A DNA stretch of 64,000 nucleotides from Megamonas sp. UBA1796 (GCA_002319795.1 DCFU01000052.1:51349-115348); one strand, 5' to 3'; positions 26,611 through 35,518 are shown, numbered from the stretch's first letter. The notes: generated by a model not told the origin, from the sequence alone. Numbers and translations: made by a program.

Positions 26611-27531
26611 TTATAATAATGTAGAAGGTTCTATCGTTTTTATGAGGGTATCGACCTCGGAGCGTGTAGCCAGGTTTTCCGAGAAAGCGGAAGCCGATCC
26701 AGTGGCAACGCCCATATAAAAGGCTTTTTCCCATGATCCAGTTTCCGTATAGCCGGTGAGGAAACCGGCCACCATGGAATCACCAGCGCCGACGGAATTT
26801 ACGAGGATACCTTTAGGCGCCGGACATTTAAATACATCGCCTGCTGCCGTAAGCAGGATAGCCCCGTCGCCTGCCATGGAAATGAGTACGTTGCGGGCAC
26901 CTTTTTGTTGCAGTTTTTTCGCATACTCGATGATTTCCGCATCGGTTTTGAGTACGACGCCAAACATTTCACCAAGTTCCTGCTTGTTTGGCTTGATGAG
27001 TGCCGGATGGTATTTCAGCACATTCAGCAACAGATTGCAGGTCGCATCGACAACAATATGGATGCCATGGTCCGTGAGCCGTTCCATGATTCTTTCGTAG
27101 ATATCATCCGGCAATGTGTTTGGTATGCTGCCGGCGAGTACGAGCGTGTCCTTTGGCTGGAGTTTGTCGAGCTGGTCAAAAAGGCTTTTTAGTGCTGTAT
27201 CCGGGATGCGTGGACCTTGTCCGTTGATTTCGGTTTCTTTTTCTGCCTTGATCTTTACATTGATACGGGAATTGCCTTCAGCCAGCCGGATGAAATCGCT
27301 GCGGCAGCCAAAAGCATGGAGCTGCCGTTCGATTTCCAGACCGGTGAAGCCTGCAATGAAGCCCAGGGCGATACTTTCTATGCCGAGATTCCGGAGCACG
27401 ATGGAGACATTGATGCCCTTGCCGCCGCCGAGAATTTGTTCATATTTAGTACGGTTGATTTCACCAGTTCGGAAGGAAGCAAGACGGACAATGTAATCCA
27501 GCGAAGGGTTAAAGGTAACAGTGTAAATCAT
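26611..27531 (-). CDS. fruK: 1-phosphofructokinase
   Basis: A 306-residue PfkB-family kinase that phosphorylates fructose 1-phosphate to fructose 1,6-bisphosphate. It opens M-I-Y-T-V-T-F-N-P-S-L-D-Y, has the substrate motif G-G-G-K-G-I-N-V-S (36-44), and the catalytic C-terminal motif N-S-V-G-A-G-D-S-M-V-A-G-F. It overlaps fruR by 4 bases (ATGA-type), so translation is coupled. Confidence 0.95.
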   Translation of the reverse strand: MIYTVTFNPSLDYIVRLASFRTGEINRTKYEQILGGGKGINVSIVLRNLGIESIALGFIAGFTGLEIERQLHAFGCRSDFIRLAEGNSRINVKIKAEKETEINGQGPRIPDTALKSLFDQLDKLQPKDTLVLAGSIPNTLPDDIYERIMERLTDHGIHIVVDATCNLLLNVLKYHPALIKPNKQELGEMFGVVLKTDAEIIEYAKKLQQKGARNVLISMAGDGAILLTAAGDVFKCPAPKGILVNSVGAGDSMVAGFLTGYTETGSWEKAFYMGVATGSASAFSENLATRSEVDTLIKTIEPSTLL

Positions 27532-28283
27532 TTTTCTTCATTCACCTCGATGATGGTAGTATAGTCGCGATATTTCCTGTCCGTAAGACGGTTTGTAATA
27601 ATCGTGGCACAGGAAATATTCGCAAAAGTAATAGGATAAATTTTGTTGAATTTTGAGTCATCGGCTAAAATATAGGCTTTCTTGCAGTGTGCGATGGCTT
27701 CAGTTTTGACAATGCCTTCGACGGGTTCCGGCGTGGAAAATCCCGATTTTACGCTGATGCCGTTCGTGCCGAAAAAGCCCTTGGTGAAGTTATAGAACTT
27801 CATGCCGTTTACTGCCTCTGAACCAATGACAGCCTCGGTACTCGCTTTAAGCTCACCTCCTATAATATAGGCATGGAAACCCTTCGCGGCAAGACGGACC
27901 GCATGCGTGATGCCGTTTGTTACATAGGTTGCGCTGGTTTCCCGCAGAAAATCAAGCATAAGGAGGGTTGTTGTACCGGCATCAATATAGACAAAATCAT
28001 TGCGTGCGATAAGGCTGGCGGCTTTCCGTGCAATAAGGGCTTTTTCTCTGGCAGACAGGCCCTTTTTGGCTGTCATATCCGGTTCCCGTGTGCTATAGTT
28101 GGTTGTGATAGAAGTAGCACCGCCATAGACTTTGTAAAGCCGGCCACTGTTATGGAGCGTTGTAAGATCGCGGCGTACGGTAGACTCGGATGTATGCAGG
28201 GCCTGTACAAGATCCAATACAGTTACAGTTTTCTTTTCTTCCAAAATTTTTAAAATTATCTCATAACGATTTTCGGCTAACAT
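27528..28283 (-). CDS. fruR: DeoR-family regulator of fructose operon
   Basis: A 251-residue DeoR-type repressor. The N-terminal HTH has R-Y-E-I-I-L-K-I-L-E-E-K-K-T-V and S-E-S-T-V-R-R-D-L; the C-terminal sugar-phosphate domain has D-A-G-T-T-T and I-G-G-E. In the family it represses until fructose 1-phosphate binds. It is first in the operon with fruK and fruA. Helically phased TCAA repeats lie upstream. Confidence 0.92.
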   Translation of the reverse strand: MLAENRYEIILKILEEKKTVTVLDLVQALHTSESTVRRDLTTLHNSGRLYKVYGGATSITTNYSTREPDMTAKKGLSAREKALIARKAASLIARNDFVYIDAGTTTLLMLDFLRETSATYVTNGITHAVRLAAKGFHAYIIGGELKASTEAVIGSEAVNGMKFYNFTKGFFGTNGISVKSGFSTPEPVEGIVKTEAIAHCKKAYILADDSKFNKIYPITFANISCATIITNRLTDRKYRDYTTIIEVNEEK

Positions 28284-28318
28284 GGAGGAACAACACCTTT
28301 CTTTCTCTTATAGTATCG

Positions 28319-28382
28319 TCAAATTTATCTAAAGTCAATCAAAATAATTTAGATTCATTCAAAAAAAATCAAAGAAATTCAA
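28319..28382 (-). promoter_or_regulatory. Phased TCAA direct repeats, candidate FruR operator
   Basis: TCAA occurs at 28319, 28335, 28339, 28359, 28369 and 28379; the last three are spaced exactly 10 bp. DeoR-type fructose regulators use direct repeats of this kind. The block lies between fruR and the divergent yitT and could affect both. Confidence 0.5.
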
Positions 28383-28441
28383 AAACCGGTAACTTGTCCT
28401 GTTTTCCCTGCTCGGGTATAATAAAAAGAGGAGGTGCATTT

Positions 28442-29353
28442 ATGGAGACAAAAGAAACTATAGCTGCGCAAGCAGTCCTACGGGAAAAAAATAGGCTGCA
28501 TCGGCGGCGCCGTCGTGTGGTGTATATTAAGAAATACCTTATGCTTTTTTTTGGAGCGCTTATAGCAGCGATTGGACTCGAGATTTTCCTTATCCCGAAC
28601 GATATCATCGATGGCGGGGTTGTCGGTATTTCTATCATGCTCAGTTCTGTGACCGGATATCCGCTGGGAGTATTCCTCATCCTGCTGAATTTGCCTTTTT
28701 TGTATGTCGGATACAAGCAAATCGGTAAGAGCTTTACGATTGCGACGGCGTTTGCTGTATGCTGCCTGTCGTTCTGGTCGGCATACTTCGGACCGATGCC
28801 GAGCATCACAAATGATTTTTTCCTCGCGGCTATTTTTGGCGGCATCGTGGATGGACTGGGTGTAGGGCTCATTATCCGTGCGGGTGGATCGCTTGATGGC
28901 ACGGAGATTGTTGCCATCATCCTGGAAAAACGCATGACTTTTTCTGTAGGAGAAGTTGTAATGTTTTTCAATCTGTTTATCTTATCGAGCGCGGGCTTTG
29001 TGTTCGGCTGGGATAAGGCGATGTATTCACTTGTGGCTTATTTTGTTATTGCCAAGATGATTGACGTCATCATCAAGGGGCTCGATGAGTCCTATGCTGT
29101 TATGATCGTAACGGACAATCATGAGGAAATAGCCGCTGCTCTTTTGGACCGGCTGGGACGTGGTGTTACGTTGCTGCATGGCGAAGGCGGCTATAGCAGA
29201 GAACAAAAAAAAATACTCTATTCGGTCGTTACACGTCTCGAATTGGAGAAACTCAAGGAAATCGTGAGTGAAAATGATGAGAATGCCTTTGTTACAATCA
29301 ATGCAGTACATGATATTATAGGGGGACGCTTGCAGAAACGTTCGATTCACTGA
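28442..29353 (+). CDS. YitT-family membrane protein (DUF161/DUF2179)
   Basis: A 303-residue protein. About five to six N-terminal membrane helices (I-F-L-I-P-N-D-I-I-D-G-G-V-V-G-I-S near residue 45 is the family motif) are followed by a cytoplasmic DUF2179 domain (about 215-300; T-L-L-H-G-E-G-G-Y). The ATG at 28442 follows GAGGAGGTG (28429-28437); a longer upstream frame overlaps fruR and has no ribosome site. The family's transport function is poorly defined. Confidence 0.88.
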   Translation: METKETIAAQAVLREKNRLHRRRRRVVYIKKYLMLFFGALIAAIGLEIFLIPNDIIDGGVVGISIMLSSVTGYPLGVFLILLNLPFLYVGYKQIGKSFTIATAFAVCCLSFWSAYFGPMPSITNDFFLAAIFGGIVDGLGVGLIIRAGGSLDGTEIVAIILEKRMTFSVGEVVMFFNLFILSSAGFVFGWDKAMYSLVAYFVIAKMIDVIIKGLDESYAVMIVTDNHEEIAAALLDRLGRGVTLLHGEGGYSREQKKILYSVVTRLELEKLKEIVSENDENAFVTINAVHDIIGGRLQKRSIH

Positions 29354-29535
29354 CGGGAGTTTATATGTTCTATGAAAGCAAAAAAGCGGCGGAACATCTT
29401 TTTTTGTTGTAAGATAAAGCAGGTGCAACTTTGAATTTTCCAATAAAATGAAATGATTTTTGCAAACTACTTGATTTTTACTTTTGTGAAGTAGATAATG
29501 AACATATGTAGGACTATAAAAAACAGGTGATGAAT

Positions 29536-30489
29536 ATGGATCATAATAAGGACAGGCTTTCCATCAATGTGGCGAAATTGTACTATCGTTCGGAATACAG
29601 CCAGCAACAGATCGCGGAGGAACTGGGTATATCGCGCCCGTCGGTTTCCCGTCTGTTGCAGTACGCAAAGGACAAAGAATATGTAAGGATACAGATTTTC
29701 GATCCCGTTGAGGATATGAGTCATATGGAGCATCAGCTTTTGGAAAAATATCATTTGAAGGATGTCTGCGTGGCGGCATCGACACTTAACGATGAGCAGG
29801 AAATCAAGAAATATATAGGCCTCCGGGCAGCGGAGTATCTCGACAGCATCGTACGTGACGGCGATATCATTGGTGTGGGCTGGGGAACGACGATGCATTG
29901 TCTTGCCAATTCGCTTATCCCACGTGTACTGCGCGGCGCACAGATTGTACAGCTGGAGGGTGGCGTAACCCATGCGAAGGGCGAGACTTATGCGAATGAG
30001 ATATTAGAACGTTTTGCGAAAAACTATTCGACGATTGCACAGTATCTGCCGCTGCCGGTTATTTTTGGCAGCCGGGATGTCAAGGAAATGGTGGATAAGG
30101 ATCCGCATATCCGGCGGGTGCTGGAACTTGGCAGCCATGCGAATATAGCAATTTTCAGTGTGGGCACGGTACGTCACAATGCGCTTTTTTTCCGTCTGGG
30201 TTATACGGACAGCGAGGAAAAGGAACGTATTCAACGTTCGGCCGTAGGTGATATCTGCTCTCGCTTTTTTAATGAAAACGGCAATATCAGTGACAAGGAA
30301 CTGGACGATCGCACCGTGGGGGTAAAGCTGCAGGATTTGTGCAAGAAGGAACACAGCATTCTCTGCTCCGGCGGCGAGGCGAAAATCCGTAGCATCAAGG
30401 CGGCCTTGGCGGGGCATTATGCAAATGTGCTCATTACAGACCAGTTTACAGCCAAGCATTTGCTGGAAGAGAAGGAACCGAAGCATTGA
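29536..30489 (+). CDS. SorC/DeoR-type sugar-binding transcriptional regulator
   Basis: A 317-residue regulator with an N-terminal sigma-like HTH (Y-S-Q-Q-Q-I-A-E-E-L-G-I-S-R-P-S-V-S-R) and a SorC sugar-phosphate domain (G-V-G-W-G-T-T near 116; Q-L-E-G-G near 140). B. subtilis DeoR and CggR belong to this group. Of three clustered starts, 29536 fits the AGGTG ribosome site best. No catabolic gene is adjacent, so its target is unclear. A terminator follows. Confidence 0.85.
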   Translation: MDHNKDRLSINVAKLYYRSEYSQQQIAEELGISRPSVSRLLQYAKDKEYVRIQIFDPVEDMSHMEHQLLEKYHLKDVCVAASTLNDEQEIKKYIGLRAAEYLDSIVRDGDIIGVGWGTTMHCLANSLIPRVLRGAQIVQLEGGVTHAKGETYANEILERFAKNYSTIAQYLPLPVIFGSRDVKEMVDKDPHIRRVLELGSHANIAIFSVGTVRHNALFFRLGYTDSEEKERIQRSAVGDICSRFFNENGNISDKELDDRTVGVKLQDLCKKEHSILCSGGEAKIRSIKAALAGHYANVLITDQFTAKHLLEEKEPKH

Positions 30490-30560
30490 ATGCCCCGTTT
30501 CGTAAGAAATCGGCTTGGAGATTGTTGCGCTGGGGAGATAGAGACTTTATAAGGGAATAA

Positions 30561-30614
30561 ACAGAGCCGTATAACCAGCATTTTTTGCGTGGTAATACGG
30601 CTCTGTTGTTTTTT
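30561..30614 (+). terminator. Intrinsic terminator
   Basis: Arms 30561-30577 and 30590-30606 pair almost fully and end in a T-run. It closes the SorC-type gene. Confidence 0.85.
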
Positions 30615-30718
30615 ACGGTTTTTCGTTTGCGGCATTTGTCGGAGTGGCAAATGTTTTACAGAATCGATACAGAAAAAAAGTGTAAAATGAAATATACAAA
30701 ATAAGGGAGGAAAAATCT

Positions 30719-31147
30719 TTGGAATCATGGCTTTTTTATGCGCTGCTGTCAGCTGTTTCGGCCGCTTTTGTGCCGATTTTCGGCAAGACGGGGTTGAGTG
30801 GTGTGGACTGCAATACCGCGACGGCTGTGCGGGCGATCATCATGGCGGCTTTTTTGGTGGGGGTTGTCGCTGTTCAGGGGAATTTATCGTATTTTTCAGC
30901 GGTGTTTGATGATAAACGTGCGCTGGGGTTTGTCGTTCTTAGTGGGATTGCTGGTGCGACATCCTGGTTGTTCTATTTTCTTGCGCTTAAGGCAGGCAAG
31001 GTATCCCAGGTTGCGCCAATCGATAAGCTCAGTGTCGTTTTTGCCGTGTTGCTTGCGATGCTCATTTTCGGCGAGTGGGTGAGCCTGGTGCATGGCATCG
31101 CGATTGGGCTCATTGCCATAGGTGGTCTTATACTGGCGATTTTTTGA
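30719..31147 (+). CDS. Single-repeat EamA-family membrane protein
   Basis: A 142-residue protein with five hydrophobic helices and one EamA (drug/metabolite transporter) repeat; full-size members have two. P-I-D-K-L-S-V-V-F and F-G-E-W-V-S near the C-terminus are typical. The start is TTG at 30719, 9 bases after GGGAGG (30704-30709); no ATG fits. Half-size members probably act as dimers. It lies just before the D-amino-acid module. Confidence 0.8.
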   Translation: MESWLFYALLSAVSAAFVPIFGKTGLSGVDCNTATAVRAIIMAAFLVGVVAVQGNLSYFSAVFDDKRALGFVVLSGIAGATSWLFYFLALKAGKVSQVAPIDKLSVVFAVLLAMLIFGEWVSLVHGIAIGLIAIGGLILAIF

Positions 31148-31181
31148 TATCAGACTCGGAAGATGTGTTATGTGGTAAACT

Positions 31182-31245
31182 GTCAATGGTTTATATAATT
31201 TTTTATATAAGCCATTGACTTTATATAAAAAATTATATAAACTAT
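31182..31245 (+). promoter_or_regulatory. Twin TTATATAA-N4-TTATATAA operators with promoter
   Basis: Two perfect dyads, 31191-31210 and 31221-31240, are exactly 30 bp apart. The first is extended by GTCAATGG/CCATTGAC to about 17-bp arms (31182-31219). TTGACT (31215-31220) forms a likely -35 and the second dyad fills the spacer. A dimeric regulator bound here would block the aldolase operon; the YheO-type protein at 32385 is the best candidate. Confidence 0.6.
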
Positions 31246-31274
31246 ACGCAAATAGAAAATGAGGAGGAAGTGTT

Positions 31275-32381
31275 ATGGATTTCCACCAATTAGACACACC
31301 TTCACTGCTTATCGACCGCGAGGTATTAGCTGCGAATCTGTCTTTTATGCAGGAGTATGCGGATCAAAATCAGGTGATGCTGCGTCCGCATACGAAAACG
31401 CATAAAATGCCGTACATAGCCAAGCTGCAGCTGGCAAAGGGGGCTTGTGGCATTGCGGTTGCCAAGGTTGGCGAGGCTGAGGTCATGGCAGCTAATGGCA
31501 TCCACGATATTTTTGTTGCAAATGAAATCGTAGGGGAACAAAAACTGCAGCGAATTTGTGTTCTCAGCCAACATATCAGGATTTCCTTTGGCGTGGATAC
31601 GCCCTGCCAGGTTGAGGCGGCAGAAAAAGTTTTTGCCCGGTATGGATTGCAGGCGCATGTACTGATTGAGATTGAAGTTGGCGAAAATCGGTCCGGAATC
31701 ATTGAAAAGCAGGATTTCCTTGTCCTGCTGGAAACCATTCGTCGTTCAGCCCATGTGGATTTCCAGGGGATTTTTTCTCACGATGGCAACAGCTATGGAG
31801 CTGAAGACCTGACGGAATGCCGTAAAATTGCCGAGAATGCACAGCGCCGTACGCTGGAATTTGCCTTGCTGGCAAAGCAAAATCAAATGCCCTGTGAAAC
31901 CGTAAGCTACGGTTCTACACCGACGTTTATGAATGCAGTGACGATATTGCCGGGAATAACAGAGTTGCGGCCGGGGACTTATGCGCTTATGGATGCTTCC
32001 CAAGGGCACGCGATTGGTACACTGAAACGTTGCGCGGCTTCGGTTCTTGCGACGGTCATCAGCCTGCCGACGGCAGAACGTGTCATACTTGATGTCGGAG
32101 CGAAGGGGCTTACGATGCAGGAACGGGTGCAGGGTATCTGTGCGACACCGGGAAAAGGAACGCTACTCGAATATCCGGATGTACATATTGCGAAGGTTTT
32201 TGATGAACATGCCATTATCCTGAACTGTGAGTTCCACGACAAAGTGCGGATTGGCGACAAGGTGAGAATCCTGCCGGTGCATATATGTCCGGTCTGCAAT
32301 CTTTATGATGAGGCATATCTTGTTTCTGGCAGGGAAATCATAGAAAAACTCCCGATTCTTTGCCGGGGAAAACAGAGGTAG
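31275..32381 (+). CDS. D-threonine aldolase/D-serine dehydratase-fold PLP enzyme
   Basis: A 368-residue enzyme with an alanine-racemase-like N-terminal barrel and a DSD1-type C-terminal domain. Visible are L-D-T-P-S-L-L-I-D, the PLP lysine motif R-P-H-T-K-T-H-K (37-44) and the zinc-type H-I-C motif in P-V-H-I-C-P-V-C-N. Known relatives are D-threonine aldolase, D-serine ammonia-lyase and 3-hydroxy-D-aspartate aldolase; sequence alone does not choose. It is first in a tight set with a YheO-type regulator (3-bp gap), RidA and a second PLP enzyme. Confidence 0.88.
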   Translation: MDFHQLDTPSLLIDREVLAANLSFMQEYADQNQVMLRPHTKTHKMPYIAKLQLAKGACGIAVAKVGEAEVMAANGIHDIFVANEIVGEQKLQRICVLSQHIRISFGVDTPCQVEAAEKVFARYGLQAHVLIEIEVGENRSGIIEKQDFLVLLETIRRSAHVDFQGIFSHDGNSYGAEDLTECRKIAENAQRRTLEFALLAKQNQMPCETVSYGSTPTFMNAVTILPGITELRPGTYALMDASQGHAIGTLKRCAASVLATVISLPTAERVILDVGAKGLTMQERVQGICATPGKGTLLEYPDVHIAKVFDEHAIILNCEFHDKVRIGDKVRILPVHICPVCNLYDEAYLVSGREIIEKLPILCRGKQR

Positions 32382-32384
32382 TAC

Positions 32385-33038
32385 ATGACGGAGCAAAAAA
32401 TAAAACCGGAAATCGCCGCTTATGTACCTATGGCGGATATGCTGGTCCGGACCTTTGGTGAAGACTGCGAGGTCGTGCTGCATGATTTGGCAGAGCCGCA
32501 GCATTCTGTTGTCTATGTGGCCAACAGCCGTGTAACTGGCCGGAAAATCGGCGAAAGTTTCGATCAGCTGGTGAAACAGGTCATTCTTTCCGATGCGCTT
32601 AAAGAGAATTATGTCGCGAACTATTATTTCAATACCAAAGATGGCCGGCGGATCCGTTCATCGTCTTTGCTCATTCGTGATAGGGCCGGCAAGCTTACGG
32701 GAGCGTTGTGCATAAATCTTGATACGACAAGACTTACGCAGCAGATAGAATTCCTGCAATCCTTTTTGCCGCAATCGCCTCTTGTTACCAAGGAAGACAG
32801 TTCGCAGGCCGAAGGCAATGAAGTCGAAGCTATGGTTGTATCGCTCATAGATAATATCCTCGCAGGCTGCGATATCAATACGATGAGTCGTGAGGAACGT
32901 ATTGCCAAGGTCCGTTTTATGGAGGATAAAGGGATTTTTTTGATGAAAGGCAGTATGGAACAAGTCGCTGACAAACTTGGTGTTACAAAAGTGACGGTAT
33001 ACAGCTATCTTGATGAGGTGCGGGGGCGAAGAGGCTGA
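32385..33038 (+). CDS. YheO-like PAS/HTH transcriptional regulator (second copy)
   Basis: A 217-residue paralogue of the protein at 9533. It has the YheO PAS domain (C-E-V-V-L-H-D near residue 27; S-S-S-L-L-I-R-D near 92) and an HTH in the last 45 residues (M-E-Q-V-A-D-K-L-G-V-T-K-V-T-V-Y). DauR, which controls D-arginine use, has this layout, so a D-amino-acid effector fits the neighbouring aldolase-fold gene. It starts 3 bp after that gene. Confidence 0.85.
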   Translation: MTEQKIKPEIAAYVPMADMLVRTFGEDCEVVLHDLAEPQHSVVYVANSRVTGRKIGESFDQLVKQVILSDALKENYVANYYFNTKDGRRIRSSSLLIRDRAGKLTGALCINLDTTRLTQQIEFLQSFLPQSPLVTKEDSSQAEGNEVEAMVVSLIDNILAGCDINTMSREERIAKVRFMEDKGIFLMKGSMEQVADKLGVTKVTVYSYLDEVRGRRG

Positions 33039-33069
33039 AACTATACTGTACAGAAAGGGAGTTGGTAAT

Positions 33070-33447
33070 ATGGAAGAAGTTTTTCCTGAAAACGGCAGTA
33101 AGCCGAAGGGACATTATGTGCCGGGCATCATTTCACATGGAATGCTCTATGTGTCAGGGCAGCTGCCGCTGGATCCGGCCACAGGGCTGCTGTCAGACGG
33201 GGGCATACGGGAGCAGACACGTACAGCGCTTGCCAATGTGGAGCGAATCCTGCAGGCTGCCGATGCGACAAGGGAGCAGGTGGTGCAGTGCCGTATCTAT
33301 ATTCCGAATGCTGCATACTGGGATGAAGTCAATGCGGTTTATGCCGAGTTTTTTGGCGAGCATAAGCCGGCACGTGTCATAGTTCCCAGCCGCGATTTGC
33401 ATGGCGGTGCACTGGTGGAGATCGAAGCAGTAGCAGAAATCGATTGA
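33070..33447 (+). CDS. RidA-family protein (second copy)
   Basis: A 125-residue RidA-fold protein with the conserved Arg102 (K-P-A-R-V-I-V-P) and G-A-L-V-E-I-E-A. The ATG at 33070 follows AAAGGGAG; a longer frame overlaps the regulator. It is more divergent than the copy at 10457: it lacks the I-G-P-Y-A-Q motif, having G-H-Y-V-P-G instead. It probably clears enamine/imine intermediates from the flanking PLP enzymes. Confidence 0.88.
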   Translation: MEEVFPENGSKPKGHYVPGIISHGMLYVSGQLPLDPATGLLSDGGIREQTRTALANVERILQAADATREQVVQCRIYIPNAAYWDEVNAVYAEFFGEHKPARVIVPSRDLHGGALVEIEAVAEID

Positions 33448-33489
33448 AAAAGATAAGCTTAGTGTAGAATGAATGTGAGGTGCAGAGAA

Positions 33490-34587
33490 ATGGAATATAT
33501 TTGTACGAAATGCGGTAAAAAAGAGGATGTCGCGACGCGTAAGCCAAAATGCGATTGCGGTGGGCTTTGGGAGCTCGACTTCCAGCCACCGCGGTTTGAT
33601 GAAGCTCTGATTGACCGTGACACGTGGAGCATTTTCCGCTATCGGAACTTCATGGGGCTGGAAGGAAATGCCTGGCAGAAGGTCACGCTGGGTGAGGGGA
33701 TGACGCCAATCATTCCGTTCGAGGAAGATGTCCTGCTCAAAATGGACTATTTTATGCCGACGCTTTCCTTTAAGGATCGCGGTGCGGCGGTGCTTATCGC
33801 GCATTGTAAGGCTATTGGCGTCGACTCGGTCGTGCAGGACAGCAGCGGCAATGCCGGCAACAGTGTAGCCGCCTACTGTGCACGCGCGGGTCTCCATTGC
33901 GAGATCTTTGTGCCGGAGGGGACCTCCGATAAAAAAATCAACATGATACGCTCACATGGTGCAGTGGTGGATATCGTTCCGGGAAATCGGGATCACTGTG
34001 CAGAGGTGTGCCGGGAAAAGGTGCGCCGGGAGGGCGTATATTATGCGAACCATGTGTATAATCCGTTCTTTTATGAGGGGACGAAGACCTATATCTATGA
34101 AACCTATGAGCAGCTGCATCGCATACCGGAGCATATCTTTATTCCCCTTGGCAACGGCACACTTTTCATAGGTATCGTGAAGGCCCTGGAGGAGCTTCTG
34201 GCAAGCGGCACCATCATGAAAATGCCAAAGCTTATTGCTGTGCAGAGTGAACGGTGCCAGCCTTTTATCGATGCAGTTTCCCACCAACAGCAAACGACCG
34301 AAGCCGTGGAATTTGAACCGACCTTGGCAGAGGGCATAGCAATTGGCGTACCGATGCGCGCGGAAGAAATCCTTTCTTATATCTATAAGTATGGCGTGGA
34401 TATGGTCAATGTGCCAGAGACAGGAATCTTGCCCGCGCGGCAGGCATTAGCGGCAAATGGCATCTATTGCGAGCATACGACGGCAGGCATTTATGCTGCC
34501 TATCTCCACTATTGCGAGTTGCATGGCAGGACGCCGGATTCTCTTATTTCCATGTGCGGTGCGGGATTGAAGTCCGACCATTCATGA
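33490..34587 (+). CDS. Threonine synthase-like PLP enzyme with zinc ribbon
   Basis: A 365-residue fold-type II PLP enzyme. The N-terminus carries a C-x2-C...C-x-C zinc-ribbon-like segment (C-T-K-C, C-D-C; about residues 5-21), then the PLP lysine in L-S-F-K-D-R-G and S-S-G-N-A-G-N-S near 120. The ATG at 33490 follows GAGGTG. Threonine synthase acts on O-phosphohomoserine, but related lyases use other substrates. Its company (D-amino-acid enzyme, RidA) suggests a degradative beta-elimination. No threonine biosynthesis gene is nearby. Confidence 0.8.
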   Translation: MEYICTKCGKKEDVATRKPKCDCGGLWELDFQPPRFDEALIDRDTWSIFRYRNFMGLEGNAWQKVTLGEGMTPIIPFEEDVLLKMDYFMPTLSFKDRGAAVLIAHCKAIGVDSVVQDSSGNAGNSVAAYCARAGLHCEIFVPEGTSDKKINMIRSHGAVVDIVPGNRDHCAEVCREKVRREGVYYANHVYNPFFYEGTKTYIYETYEQLHRIPEHIFIPLGNGTLFIGIVKALEELLASGTIMKMPKLIAVQSERCQPFIDAVSHQQQTTEAVEFEPTLAEGIAIGVPMRAEEILSYIYKYGVDMVNVPETGILPARQALAANGIYCEHTTAGIYAAYLHYCELHGRTPDSLISMCGAGLKSDHS

Positions 34588-34786
34588 GGGGTACAAAGAT
34601 TGCTGCCAAATATCAATCAAAGAAAATGACCCTGCTAATTTTCACGCATTGGCTGGTAAAACATGAATACCAATGTTCCATGGTGCACAATAGTGAGCCT
34701 AAAAACAGTTTCGTTTCATAAACAGGCGATTCTGTGCCATGCATTAAATAATGTCGCGCTGTTTCTCAGACATAAAAAAATTGTTC

Positions 34787-34834
34787 TTGACAGTTTTTCT
34801 ATTTAGGATTTATAATTTGAATGTAGTTCAAATT
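34787..34834 (+). promoter_or_regulatory. Promoter and TetR operator
   Basis: TTGACA (34787-34792), an 18-bp spacer and TATAAT (34811-34816). The perfect dyad AATTTGAA-N5-TTCAAATT (34814-34834) overlaps the -10. The core TTGAA-N5-TTCAA recurs before the RND operon, so TetR probably controls itself and the pump. Confidence 0.75.
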
Positions 34835-34851
34835 ATGGAGGTGTATGTTGG

Positions 34852-35466
34852 ATGTCTAGAACTCCACAAGACCCCAGTATCAGAATTAATGAAATTTTAG
34901 ATGTGGCGGATGATTTATTTTTCACCAAAGGTTATGATGCAACAACTATTAATGATATAACAAAAAAAATGGGTGTCGCACAAGGAATGCTTTATTATTA
35001 TTTCAAATCGAAAGAAGAAATATTAGAAAAGATGCTCGATCGGCATGCGGATTCCTTGATGACCGAAATCAAAACAATCATTGACTTAAATAGTTCGCCC
35101 ACGGAAAAAATATCTTTAACGCTAAGTGATGTATTACATAAAGCAACATATAAAGATGGATTGCTGCTGAATCTTCTATATGATGATCAAAAATTAAATC
35201 TTAAGGTGCAACTATTCCGTCAGCTCGAAGTCGCACTTTCACCATGGTTGTTAAAAATTATTGAAGATGGTCTTTTACGGCAAGTTTTTCATACCATACA
35301 TGCTCCAACTACCATCAGTTATATTTTGGTTATTCTGGAATTTTTAAGTGAAGCACTTTATCAAAAAACTGCCGCTGATGTTTTATCATTCCGTTTACAA
35401 ATGGCAGAATCATTAATTGAAAAAGCCCTTGGCTGTAAAGACAACACCATCCATATCCTACTTTAA
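34852..35466 (+). CDS. TetR-family regulator of RND pump
   Basis: A 204-residue repressor. The N-terminal HTH (about 10-55) has F-F-T-K-G-Y-D-A-T-T-I-N-D-I and Q-G-M-L-Y-Y-Y-F-K-S-K-E-E, a strong TetR signature. The variable C-terminal domain senses an unknown ligand. GGAGGTG stands 9 bases before the ATG. The divergence from 5'-located genes and the shared operators with the downstream operon indicate local control. Codon use is AT-rich from here on. Confidence 0.9.
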   Translation: MSRTPQDPSIRINEILDVADDLFFTKGYDATTINDITKKMGVAQGMLYYYFKSKEEILEKMLDRHADSLMTEIKTIIDLNSSPTEKISLTLSDVLHKATYKDGLLLNLLYDDQKLNLKVQLFRQLEVALSPWLLKIIEDGLLRQVFHTIHAPTTISYILVILEFLSEALYQKTAADVLSFRLQMAESLIEKALGCKDNTIHILL

Positions 35467-35477
35467 AAATCAGTAGG

Positions 35478-35517
35478 AACCGCCATCTAATCTCGTTTTG
35501 GATGCGCGGTTTTTTTG
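35478..35517 (+). terminator. Terminator after tetR
   Basis: AACCGC-CATC (35478-35487) pairs with GATG-C-GCGGTT (35501-35511), followed by seven T. It separates tetR from the pump promoter. Confidence 0.7.
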
Positions 35518-35518
35518 G

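Noticed and set aside
28190..28441. An N-terminal extension of the YitT protein
   Set aside because: The extension overlaps fruR in antisense and lacks a ribosome site; GAGGAGGTG directly before 28442 marks the true start.
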